A stretch of 64,000 nucleotides of DNA from Cannabis sativa. Lineage: Eukaryota > Streptophyta > Magnoliopsida > Rosales > Cannabaceae. The DNA lies in assembly GCF_029168945.1 (NCBI RefSeq), contig NC_083610.1, forward strand, positions 47,513,429 to 47,577,428, written 5' to 3'. Of this stretch, positions 25,081 to 35,454 are shown piece by piece. A program made the translations under genes and the position numbers. Each line of letters starts with the position of its first letter. Position 1 is the stretch's first letter. The notes under the pieces are model-generated. The model saw only the letters and a list, made by a program, of their open reading frames with translations, did not search any database and was not told the origin of the DNA.

Positions 25081-25139
25081 TATGCTATGTCAAGATCTCA
25101 CTCTCACACATTCTCTACTTGCTTCATAAAATGCAAGTA

Positions 25140-25345
25140 TATTAACATGATTTATAGTTACCTTGTTAAAAACCTTGCCAGAAAAATCCAGTGGGACAAA
25201 ATCTGAGCTAGGGAAAAATAGTATAATATATATTTCATATTCATAACTCTTTGCAAGTTGCCTCGTTAAAAACCTTGCCAGGAAAACCCAGTGGGACAAA
25301 ACCTGAACTAAGGGAAAAAGAGTGCAACATAAATATGTCTCCCCC
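25140..25345 (-). repeat. Duplicated conserved copia 3' motif
   Basis: Two roughly 100-bp copies (about 25147-25240 and 25250-25345) each contain cgttaaaaaccttgccag-like and cagtgggacaaaa blocks. Similar sequence is familiar from the 3' untranslated part of plant copia elements (recollection, not searched). Here it is duplicated in tandem. Confidence 0.6.
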
Positions 25346-26367
25346 TCATGCACATATGATCCATAATTCTTTTGGTGATAATATATCCACTACTACAAAA
25401 GTGGCTTTTCCCAACGGTTTATAAGGGAGTCAATTTTGAAAACTGTTGGAAAAGGTAAGCAGAGATTTTTCCCAACGGTTTAAAACCGAAGCAAAAAAAC
25501 TGTTGGGAAAAATAAATGCCAACAGTGAAGAACCGTGGGCAATACTAAATGAAATTTTAAAAAAAAATAGTAAATGCCGACAGTTTATAACTGTTGGGAA
25601 ATATTCTTTTTAGTTTACCAAAAAAAAAGTTTCAGATTTAAAAAGAAAAAGAATTTTTTTTACTTAAAAAAAATTGTATTTAATAAAAGAAAATACTTTA
25701 AAAAAGTTTTAAATTAAAAAAAATGAAGAAATTTGTACTTTTTTTCTTTTCCTAAAAAAAAAATTGTATTTAATAAAATAAAATACCAAAAAAAAAAACT
25801 TCAAATTTTATAAATATAAAAGAAATTTTTTTAATAAATTTATAATTTGAGAATTTATAAAATTGGAAAATTTAGAATTTATATATTTTCAATAATAGGA
25901 TAATTTTAGAAATTAGTTGTACTTAAAAATTTATTGTGAAAGTTATTTAAAAAAATATTATTGTGAAAGAGGACTAAAATATTATTGGATAATTTATTAT
26001 TTTTAATTAAAATTTAATTAGAGACTTAATTTGGGATCTTTAATTAAAAATTGTGGCATTTATGGTCTTTAATTCAGGATCCTTAATATTATATCAGATT
26101 TAACATTTTTAAAAAAAATTATATCAGATTTTTATTTATTAAAATAACATAATTTTGTGGGTAAAATTTGAAAAATATAAATAGAAAATGATAAGAAAGA
26201 AAACTAACTATGAAAACCCTAATCCTTTCTCTTTCATTCTTTGCCATTCCGCCTCTCTCTCTCGCTCTCGTTCTCTCTCGCTCTCGTTCACTCTCTCTAT
26301 GGCGAACTCAGCTTCTTACCATTTCACTCTGTGTCCTTCTTACCATATATCCATGGCAGCCATTACC

Positions 26368-26370
<3 letters not shown>

Positions 26371-26446
<76 letters not shown>
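26371..26446 (+). repeat. (TC)38 microsatellite
   Basis: Uninterrupted TC dinucleotide run of 76 bp in the captured gene segment, 200 bp upstream of the AG-peptide coding part. Such CT tracts are common in plant 5' UTRs. The Ser/Leu-rich frames it creates are artefacts. Confidence 0.97.
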
Positions 26447-26449
<3 letters not shown>

Positions 26450-26599
26450 TTTCTCTTGTGTGATGTCGTATTTCGTCTGCATTAACGATCATCTCCATGG
26501 AGCTTGCTGGCTGGTGCCGTTATCTGATGACGACGAGGAGGATGATGACGACGACAATGGCGATTGTGGAGGTTAATAAGGATTTCCACCCTTTTTGAT

Positions 26600-26997
26600 T
26601 CGTCGCAGAAAGAGTTCGTTCTGGGGGCTGCTTCTCTATTTTTTATTATGGCTCACTCGTCTGCTCTAGCTCCGGCTCCGGCTCCCACCAGCGACGGTAA
26701 GTTCTCTCAAATTTTTTTTAACAGATTTGAATTATTAATTTTGATTATATATGTCAATGCAGCCATGGTCAATGACGAATTAGGGTTAAAGAAAAATGGG
26801 TCTTGAAAAATATGTTGATGCATTGTTGAGTTCTCTCTAATTGAATATTAGAGTTTTTTTTTAATCAAATTGGGTACTGTATGTAATAAAGATTTGATTT
26901 TTTTTTTTTGGTTGAATTTTCAGGGGCAACGATAGATCAATGGATTGCATGCCTGTTGATGTTGGTGGCTTTGGTATTGACATACTTAATTCACTGA
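26600..26997 (+). pseudogene. Captured arabinogalactan-peptide (AGP) gene fragment with intron
   Basis: Exon 1 reads FVLGAASLFFIMAHSSA followed by LAPAPAPTSDG, i.e. the end of a signal peptide and the short Ala-Pro arabinogalactan core. It stops within the Gly codon at 26696 with a GTAAG donor. The intron is 26697-26923 and ends TTTTCAG. Exon 2 (26924-26997) continues in phase with ATIDQWIACLLMLVALVLTYLIH and a stop. This matches the AG-peptide family (signal peptide, APAPAP, then a GPI-anchor tail with the TYLIH ending), where the usual motif is DQG rather than DQW. AG-peptides are GPI-anchored cell-surface glycopeptides. The copy lacks a clear N-terminal ATG in frame, and the usual residues after LIH are cut by TGA. 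It lies wholly inside the CACTA element and is probably non-functional, though spliced transcription is possible. Confidence 0.85.
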
Positions 26998-27586
26998 AGA
27001 GAGATTATTTGAATTGGGGTTGGATTATATGTGTGATTTATTCATGAAATTGGAGCAAAATTTATGGATTTACATACCAATTAGTGTTCTAATTTAGACA
27101 ATTTTCGATTGTGTTGTTGAGGATATTCTATTTTGTTTGGTCACTGTAAAAAATATTGTTGTAATATTTATATTTAATATTTATTTTTGTATTTTTTCTG
27201 AATTGTATATAATGTGTATTGTTAAATATGAATATATATTATTCTAAAAAAATTGAATATATATTAATTTTATTTATTTTAATTAATATTTTATTTATGA
27301 AAAATAATATTATTATATATATTTAATATTTAAAAAATAATTTTATTTATATTTAATTTAATTTACATAATACTTTTGCCAACAGTTATAAACAGTCATT
27401 TAAAAAGATTTTTTCCAACGGTTGTAAATCGTCATTTAATGTAACTTTTTCCAACAGTTATAAACTGTCTTTTAAAGTTCCGCATTTTTATGACACCCAC
27501 ATAGCCAACGATTTTAGGAATCGTTGGGAAATAGTATAAAAGACAGTTATAAACCGTTGGGAAAACTCACTTTTGTAGTAGTGATC

Positions 27587-30500
27587 TCATAACATTATTG
27601 TTATCACTTTTAAAATATCACCATATACAATCTTTGATCATATATTTTCTATAACTCTTCCAGAGTATGTATGGACTTCTAAATTATAGATGAGGGGTTC
27701 ATGGAACATTAGTCTTTATCAAACTAATTGTATCATTCATGTGTCTACACAACTTTGTTCATACTAAAATTTAAAATTTCAAGTAGATATGAACATAACA
27801 CATTAATGGTACTATAAATTGTCATTTGTGACAATGATGGTACTCCAAGACCATATATTTGTTCCATCTTGTTGTATGATCTTAATTTCCATATCAAATG
27901 ATCATATATCTATAATTCTTGATGCATATGAAGTACTTCAAGACTTCAATACTAATGAACAAACTTTATACATTTAATATTTCTCGATATACAAAAGAAG
28001 TAAAAGTTGTTCTTCAATTAATCAAAAACTCTTCAAGAGTCTATCACAATGTATAATTTACGAATTTATATTGCATAGACAACTATACGTATTTTTCAAA
28101 CAATAATTTACTTACATGTCTTTATTTCATACAAAGATCTTTGTCATATAGTGCACGCGACTTTGAATTTATATCACTTAAGACATGTATTAAATTCTTC
28201 TTGAATTTTTAGATAAGACTTATTTCAAATTCTCACTATATTAGGAGCTTCAAATAAATAACCTTTTGTTGCAATATTTATGTGACGCTTATAAATTCTC
28301 ATAAAATATATTCCAGGCTATAATCAAATCATGATTATATTTTCTCAATACTTAAGCCTTACTTCAATCAATCTCATGTTTATGCAAACTTTGTACAACA
28401 ATTCATTATGTACAAATACATATATGCAAATTTCTCATTAGAAATATTTATTTGCACACCCTACAGGTCTTACTTCACTTTATGTGAGTAAACTTGCCTG
28501 GACTACGTCATAATATTTTGGCCAAAAACAAAATGTATGTCGATGATTCTCGACAAATCTAATACCATGATTCCTTGCTATCTCATGTTAGTTTATTGCA
28601 TATGCACACATTCAATATTTATTGTCGACAAAAATTTCATTATATGATAATTTCCTCCCATATTGACATAACTTATAGAGATCTCTTTAAATTACATATT
28701 TTTCAAATATTTTTATCATTTATAGGTACCTATATAGAATCACTTCAGGGATTCAATTATGATTAAATGTGTTATGTCTAACTTCTCTTGGGAGTCTCTT
28801 CAAGTACCGTTTTCATCACGGTTATCATTTTATAATACTTTATAACATTAAGGTATCTCCATGAGTACCTCTAAATTTAACAACTTCAGGGCAAATCAAA
28901 TGAACATTTACTAATAATTTCTATATTGTTCATTTACGCTTCAGGCATTTTCAACTCATTCTAACTCAACTTTGAATAATATTGATTTGCAGTTGGTATA
29001 TATCATTTTGAACTATATCGTTCTTATATATTTTGTGCAAGGATCATTTTTCAAAAATTATCATCGATCCCAACTGCTTCTCTCCGCCTGATCGAGAGAA
29101 TTTTTAAAAATTGTGATATCTAATAATATTAATATACCTGTAGGGATTTCAATTTATCACAATGAATCAATATTTATTTAAACTCATATATACTATATGA
29201 CATTGCACTTCAGGTTCAATAAACTTCAGTTTCAAGTTCAATCCTTATGAACTTAATTCATTTCTAAGAATGAGTCATACGTGTATAATTAGAAATACAT
29301 AAATTTACACATTTTGTAAATGCATGATCATATAATCTTATTATATTGATAAGAAACTATGCAATAAAAATCTAACAATGGCTCAAGATTGTTAAAGAAA
29401 TATAATTTAAATATTTTTTTATGTGCAAATATATGCACATTCTTCTTTTGAACCTTATAAATTAACAATGAGAAGAATCTTCTAGTTCTTCAACAAAATT
29501 TAGTCAAATTCTTTGACAATTTATTGCATATAATTGATCATGTCAAAATAATTCAATTCATGAACTTCAAGTTCACTATAATTTGTATTTCAATGAAACT
29601 TTCAAAAGGTAATGTAAATTCATTACAACATAATCATTACAAGTTTCATTTTTATATACACGAATAATATAATTATATTATTCTCCAAAACATATACACT
29701 ATTCAGGAGTCACTATTATGTTTATCAAACTTTATATTTCTTCAAGAATCACTATCATCATGTTATTGTAATGGTCAAATAGACATAACCATAATATATC
29801 ATTCATTTTTCCTGGTATCTTTTTAACAAGTCATCTAATTTATTAATAGACTATTCATTAGTCTAATTATCATGACTTGATATATTATATATTTAAATGT
29901 ACAACCAGTACATATAATAAGTTATTTCTTATTACTTTCATAACTAGATAAAAGTTATACATCTAGGTACATACAAATATATTTTACTACTCCAAGTAGC
30001 AATTAAATGTAAGACTTCTTCAGGAAGCTTTTCAAATAATCATTTTGTGATTTTTTATCACTTTGATTATATTAGATCACTAACAAATATTAGTAAGTTA
30101 TATATTCACTTCTGGGAATATGCAAAATGAATGAAATAGTAACTGCATATATACATATCTTGTACTAATAATAGTTTGAAACTATTGATTTCAAGAAATA
30201 ATAAAATATGTATATATTAATTTACTTCTAGCATTGCCAATATATGTGAAATCTATATTCTTTGAAATAGAATTTCACGTCTATTCATTCTCTTCAAGGA
30301 ATGATATTTAAATATTCTAAATGTACAATCAATTTGTACAATTCACACTTATTCAAAAATCAAATATACTTTTATCTTGATTATAAGTGTGTCCGTACTA
30401 CAGGTACGCGACTACTATTATTCAATCCCACACATGATATATAGATTTCATGCACTTTGATTGTATGTGGTATTTCATCTTTTGGTTGTTTCCAATTTCT

Positions 30501-31204
30501 TCTGGAAATATTTGAGTAGCAAACAATGCCATTGATTATTTAAAATCATTACATTCACTTCGGGGAATGACGTTGAACAAGTAGAACATTATTATAAATT
30601 TCTTAAAAATTTATTACTTGCTCATATATAAAAAGAAATTACTCAGCAATTTCTTTAACAATATTATTTCAAAGAATATATAAATGCAATTTTTGCATAG
30701 TCTTCAAGATGTATGCAAAGTTTAATCTTTAATATATGTCAGATTCAATAATTTCTAACATTGCAAGTAATAACAATGTATAATAACATGACTAATACAA
30801 ACAATCTTTAAAATTAATTGACTTCAATTCGTATCATTCTCTGTAGGGAATGATGAACAATAAATACATGCCTCATGTATTAAAATAACATTAGTCATGC
30901 TCATTGTTATTCTTATACTTTGATGTTTCAATGCAATTTTCTTAACATTCATTTTAGGTATTCAAAACCCACTATAAAATTGCATCAATAATAATCATTT
31001 TTAATGATTCTTTAGTTGTATTCACATAAATACAATCATTTTTTTCGACAAATATAAAACATTTATTTCAGGTTATGTTTGTCAAAATCTATATCGATAT
31101 TAGATTACTTTTCATTGTCCTCAAAGAATACAAGAACATATATATAAATATGTATTCATCTCTTTTATTATATATCCATCAACTATATAATGAATATTAC
31201 GTTT
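27587..31204 (-). other. Non-coding AT-rich interior of short-LTR copia element
   Basis: Over 3.6 kb without a credible frame on either strand. Short phrases such as ttcaagtt, cttcagga and aatatat recur throughout, giving a monotonous decayed-repeat look. It lies on the gag/pol side of the element, where coding sequence would be expected. Confidence 0.5.
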
Positions 31205-31395
31205 GCATAATCTTCAGGATATATGCAAGATTTTATTGAGGACGCATAATCATCAGGATATATGCAATATTTTATCGATGATGCATAATCTTCAGAATAT
31301 ATACAATATTTTATCGATGATTCATAATCTTTAGGATATATGTAATATTTTATCGATGATACATAATCTTCTGGATATATGTATAATTTATATAG
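31205..31395. repeat. 39-bp tandem repeat, about five copies
   Basis: Units starting at 31205, 31244, 31283, 31322 and 31361 share the core gcataatcttcaggatata followed by an atattttatcgatgat-type half. The 39-bp spacing is exact, and units differ by a few substitutions. Confidence 0.9.
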
Positions 31396-31699
31396 ATTTT
31401 CTCTATCATATCATAGGCACGCATATATTGTAAATATTATGAATGATAATAACATAATATATATATATGAAATCAATAATAAATATATAAAAATATATAC
31501 ATACATATATAATATATATATAGACATATAGATAAAAAGAAAAAAGAAACCAAATAATTCTTGAAATTGTTTCAGTCAGATGAGTATGTACATAAATATA
31601 TATTTAGTGTATTTTGACTTTGAAACAATTCAAGAACTTTAACAAGATACTTACATTGGGACTTGGGCAGAGGCTCATGCTTGAAGCTTGGGCAGAAAC

Positions 31700-31713
31700 T
31701 CGTGCTGATAACG
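31700..31713 (-). other. Putative primer binding site next to 5' LTR
   Basis: The plus strand reads tcgtgctgataacg directly before the right LTR. It does not match a tRNA 3' end. It resembles the anticodon stem-loop of plant tRNA-Ile with one mismatch, which would imply priming by an internal tRNA site, as known for Drosophila copia with a half tRNA (inference). Confidence 0.45.
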
Positions 31714-31955
31714 TGTTATAAAATAATATAAAGTAGATGAGAAGAAAGAAGAAGAAGATGAAGAGAGCAAGAGAAAGTGAATGAGAATTTCTGAGTTGTT
31801 TATTCCAATGGGATGAACCCCTATTTATACAAATACAAGAGTCAAATATTAAGAAACTAAGAAACAGGGAAACTAAGAAAAGAGGAATGTTGATTACAAT
31901 TAATAGTAATAAATAAAAGATTTGGACATCCACATAATTATTAATATTTATAACA
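31714..31955 (-). repeat. 5' LTR of short-LTR copia element
   Basis: Partner of 24441-24682, same length, with three or so base differences. Followed by ATTGT at 31956-31960. Confidence 0.9.
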
Positions 31956-31960
31956 ATTGT

Positions 31961-32477
31961 TATGTTTTCAATTATTTTTACAGAAAAATCCTTCATTATT
32001 ATACTCTCACAATAAAAAAAAATAAAAAATACAACATAACAATTGAAATCACACATTTTGTTTTCAAAAAAAATCACACATATATTTGTATGATGCATTT
32101 AATCATTTATAAAGGATGTCTCTGTTTTATTTTAGGGATTATTTCACAAATACACAAAAACAACAAAAAAAATTATAAAAATACAGTTGTGTAGAATTTT
32201 AAATATTTTTACGATTTTTATGCTTTTATTTATAGAAAATATGATTTTTTTTATATTGTACTCTTACTAATTTGTTATTGATTTTTTTTATTATATGTAT
32301 GCTATTTTTTGTTGTTATTTTGATGATATTTTTCTGTTACTTTTATGTAGTCTTGTTGTTTTCATAGAAAATCGTAAAAATGTAAAAAAAAAAAAAAATC
32401 TTCAACGTAAAAATGTAACTTTTTTTTAACAAAAAATGGTATTTTATATAATTATCCCTTTATTTTATCCTCACTTT
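31961..32477. other. Intergenic AT-rich DNA
   Basis: No supported feature. Poly-A/T tracts and a loosely inverted gattatt...aattatccc pair near 32139 and 32457 could mark an old MITE, but no target duplication is clear. Confidence 0.35.
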
Positions 32478-32673
32478 CACTCTCTCTCTAATATACCAAG
32501 ACCTTGCAACAATCGATTTCCACATATATATTGCAGCAAGAACTTGCTGCTTCCAAAAAAGATAGTTATAGTCATTGAGTTTGATCGATAAGTTGTGATT
32601 GAAATAGATTGAAGAAGAGTAATCAACATCTCTTCTTCTTGGTGTATGTAAGTCAGTCTAATTTTGTTCGCCA
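32478..32673 (-). pseudogene. Copia gag N-terminal fragment
   Basis: The minus strand starts MANKI and, after a frameshift, reads LNDYNYLFWKQQVLAAIY, matching the LND-NYLLWK-QV motif near the start of copia gag. It lies just inside an initiator tRNA-Met priming site and LTR (32741-32985). The element is cut off at its left side, so nothing of protease or pol remains. Confidence 0.75.
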
Positions 32674-32740
32674 TTGTTATCTGAGTTTGAAAGATTGTTT
32701 GAGCTAGTCACTACGTTCGCTGTCAACGGAGCCCAGTGAT

Positions 32741-32752
32741 GCTCTGATACCA
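32741..32752 (-). other. Primer binding site, initiator tRNA-Met
   Basis: The minus strand reads TGGTATCAGAGC immediately after the LTR, the standard copia priming sequence. Confidence 0.85.
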
Positions 32753-32985
32753 TGTTAGTTGTCTTGGATATTTTGAAATTAGGACAAAAGAAATGAAAGA
32801 GAGAAAGATGAAGAAATCGAAAAGGAATTTCTTAATGAAATACTCTACCAAAAGGTGACTTATATACAAGCTCAGAAAGTAAGCAAGAAGCTAAGTAAAA
32901 TTTGTTACAACCAAATAACAAACTGTGACAGCTTAACTAACTAACAAGCTAACACACTAAATCACCAACTGTCATTAACTAACTC
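32753..32985 (-). repeat. 5' LTR of truncated copia element
   Basis: Begins TGTTAGTTGTC next to the priming site. The outer end is uncertain (about 32950-32990), because no partner LTR or target duplication is present in the window. Confidence 0.55.
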
Positions 32986-33489
32986 ACTTGACACCCCCGA
33001 ACTTTGACGTGTATAAAATTGTGCCCTTTGGACTTTTATCCACATGTCAGATGTCCATTAGTAAAATTGTATGAAAGTCTTTAAGTTTAACAATATCAAT
33101 TTTATAATGCTAAAGTTCTGGAGGCAAAACTAGAAAAAATATTGAAGAAAAAAAAAGGAAAAAAATATTAAAGTTTGTTTGTTTTTGTTTTTATTTTTGT
33201 TGTTTTTTTTTTTTTTGAATTTATTAAATTTAGTTTTTAGTTTGTCACGTGGATATTAAATTTTTTATGTAAGATAATTTGGTAACTAGGACTAACCACA
33301 TAAGTATTTAACAAAGTAAAATAAACGCAATAGTAAATTTTCAAATGGAATGAAACTTATTAAGAGTGTTTTCCCTCTAAAAAAAGAGATAAAATGTATA
33401 GCAAATCAAACATATGAAGTTTTGACATGCATAACATGCACCAAAAGAGATCGTGTAGGTGTAAGAAGAGAAATCGATATATTGGTAGT

Positions 33490-33694
33490 CAGGGCAATTT
33501 TGAGTTGAAATGTGCTATAGACAAAAAAAAAAAATTTTGGCCCTTCCTATAAATTATAAATATAAATTGTATTTTTAAAAATTATTAAAAAAATATGTAT
33601 ATCTTTTAAAAGGTATTTTTTTTTTTATTTGGATTCCTAAAATAAGTAAGCCCTAAGTACATGTCTAGTCTGCTTATGTCTAGAGTCGGCCCTG
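33490..33694. mobile_element. hAT-like MITE
   Basis: Ends CAGGGC... and ...GGCCCTG are inverted; TGGTAGT directly flanks both sides (a 7-8-bp duplication). The interior is homologous to the better-preserved element at 40733-40928, including an AAAATTATTAAAAAA...TATGTAT core. Confidence 0.7.
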
Positions 33695-33893
33695 TGGTAG
33701 TAGTAAGTAGAGAATTGCTAAAAGACATTATTTAGCACATTTTTTTAGTATCATATACTATTAGTTTAATTAAGTATTAAATTTTATATAATTTCAAAAA
33801 ATAATTTTTAAAAATATCGGTAACTAATCATAAAGTGCCACTTATAAAAAGTACTAATCACCGATGGTGCGAAGACCAAAGTGTATTTATTAA

Positions 33894-34302
33894 GGCTAAT
33901 TAGGATTTTTTCCTCTCTTCTTCCTCCAAACTTTGACATGTACTAAATCATACCACCTAAACTTTTTTGGCCGTTAAAAATTTTCTCTGAACTATTGAGA
34001 TTGTTAGATTTAAGGACTTTTGTCTAGTTTTAGTAAAAAAATTCTAACATGGATAAAAGTTTAGGAGGCGTGATTTAGTGCATATCAAAGTTTGAGGGAT
34101 ATGGTTTGGTAGATATCAAAGTCTGGAGAGCATGATTTAATACATAAACAATTACTGAAACAGTAAAATTGAATGAAATTAGACAAAAGTTCTTAAATCT
34201 AACAATCTCAATAGTTCAGGAGGAATTTTTAACGGTAAAAAAAGTTTAAAAAATATAATTTAGTACATTTTAAAATTAGAGAGAAAACAATCCTAATTAG
34301 CC
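33894..34302. mobile_element. Mutator-type foldback MITE
   Basis: Terminal inverted repeats of roughly 150 bp (GGCTAATTAGGAT... on both ends) cover most of the 409 bp. The flanks carry a perfect 9-bp duplication ATTTATTAA (33885-33893 and 34303-34311). Long inverted repeats with 9-bp duplications are diagnostic of Mutator-like elements. No transposase. Confidence 0.88.
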
Positions 34303-34311
34303 ATTTATTAA

Positions 34312-35302
34312 TTGACTTTTGCCCTCTTCTTTTTATCATATTAACTTTGTCAAAAATCAAAACGAACACGCTCTCTCTCTCCATTATATATATAATTCTT
34401 CTCACAAGCTTAATAGTAGCCATTTTTTTTTGAGAGTGGAGCCACAATCCTTGTATATATCATGTATAATCACCACCTGTTTATTTGGGTTTGAAGATCT
34501 GACCAATTTCAATCACGAAACTACTGAACTACTACGTACTTTGACGGTAATTAATTAATTATTTAATTATTATATATATTATATATATAATTATAAATAA
34601 TACATCATGATATATGCGTGACTACTGACTACTGTGCGTTTACTTTCTTTTTTCCTAATTTAGGTTGGTTTGATTTGAGTATTAATTGCTATTAGGTGTT
34701 GAGTATTATGAGGGGTAATTTATAATTAGTTACTTTTATTTTTTAAAAGTCTTTTTTTTTTTTAAGTTACTTACTATTTAATTACACCAATAGTTGTATT
34801 TTTTAGTTATTATTAGTCAATTGTTATTAGAAACCACTTTCTATAGATAGTGTTTCACAATTAATTAGCAATATTTTTTAAATATTATTTTTTTAAATTA
34901 TATAAATTAAATCCAATACTTAATTATATTAATAGTAATATGATATTTCAAAAAAAAAAAATACTACACGTATATTATTATATAGTAATAATATGAATGT
35001 GAAACTAGTGTATGTAACTACTGTTGCAGCTTTATTTTGTTGACCAGGTACATATAAATGAGAAATATTAAACAATATTAACAGTGTTTAATATTTTTTT
35101 TTATGTGTCAATATTAGTATATATTTAAATAATTACTATCGAGTTATCGGGTTTTATATAGTCTAATGTAATAATATTTAAAAAATATTAATAGCTAATT
35201 ACAGAAAGTATTAATTAAGCACCGCTAGTACAGAATGGTCTATACAGAATTAAAGGAGAGAGTTATCTATTCAAACTCATCCTCTACCTACAATACAACT
35301 AC
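34312..35302 (+). other. AHL upstream region
   Basis: AT-rich intergenic DNA between the Mutator MITE and the AHL TATA box. It has several TA-rich runs (34560-34600) and no gene. Confidence 0.5.
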
Positions 35303-35311
35303 TTATATATA
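35303..35311 (+). promoter_or_regulatory. Probable TATA box of AHL gene
   Basis: TTATATATA followed by G lies about 150 bp upstream of the AHL start codon. It would give a 5' UTR of some 110-120 bp (inference). Confidence 0.55.
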
Positions 35312-35437
35312 GATGATCAAAAGTTAAAATTGAGTTGAGTTGAACAAACAAAGTTGATCAGTTTGTTTATGATTAATAATTTCTTTGTTTGACAATTGAT
35401 AATTATATATAATTAATTTATTGGCAAATAACAATAG

Positions 35438-35449
35438 ATGTGGGTGTAG
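35438..35449 (+). promoter_or_regulatory. Minimal uORF (Met-Trp-Val-stop)
   Basis: ATG TGG GTG TAG ends only five bases before the AHL ATG. If it lies in the transcript it could lower or tune AHL translation. Confidence 0.6.
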
Positions 35450-35454
35450 CCACC

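Larger units (their letters stand above)
25388..27583. mobile_element. CACTA-family transposon with captured gene fragment
   Basis: The left end reads CACTACTACAAAAGTGGC and the right end is its inverse with two mismatches over about 38 bp. The flanking trinucleotide ATC is duplicated (25385-25387 and 27584-27586), as expected for CACTA. Both ends carry inverted subterminal repeats built on CCAACGGTTTATAA / CCAACAGTTATAAAC. At 2.2 kb, with no transposase frame, it is non-autonomous. The interior contains a fragment of a host AG-peptide gene with its intron, so this is a Pack-CACTA-like copy. Confidence 0.88.
24441..31955 (-). mobile_element. Short-LTR copia-type element, mostly non-coding, carrying a CACTA insert
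   Basis: Two 242-bp LTRs (24441-24682, 31714-31955) begin TGTTATAAAA and end TTTATAACA, differ at a handful of bases, and are flanked by ATTGT. A purine tract (minus: AGGGGGAG) adjoins the left LTR, so the element runs on the minus strand. Only the last part of RNase H is recognisable (24783-25080). About 4.1 kb upstream of it on the sense strand (27584-31700) is AT-rich and non-coding, so the element could move only with help from others. A CACTA transposon at 25388-27583 is inserted into it. Confidence 0.88.

Noticed and set aside
26188..26576. Three overlapping frames rich in Ser/Leu
   Set aside because: They are translations of the (TC)38 microsatellite and its CT-rich flanks; all three frames are open because a dinucleotide repeat has no stops.
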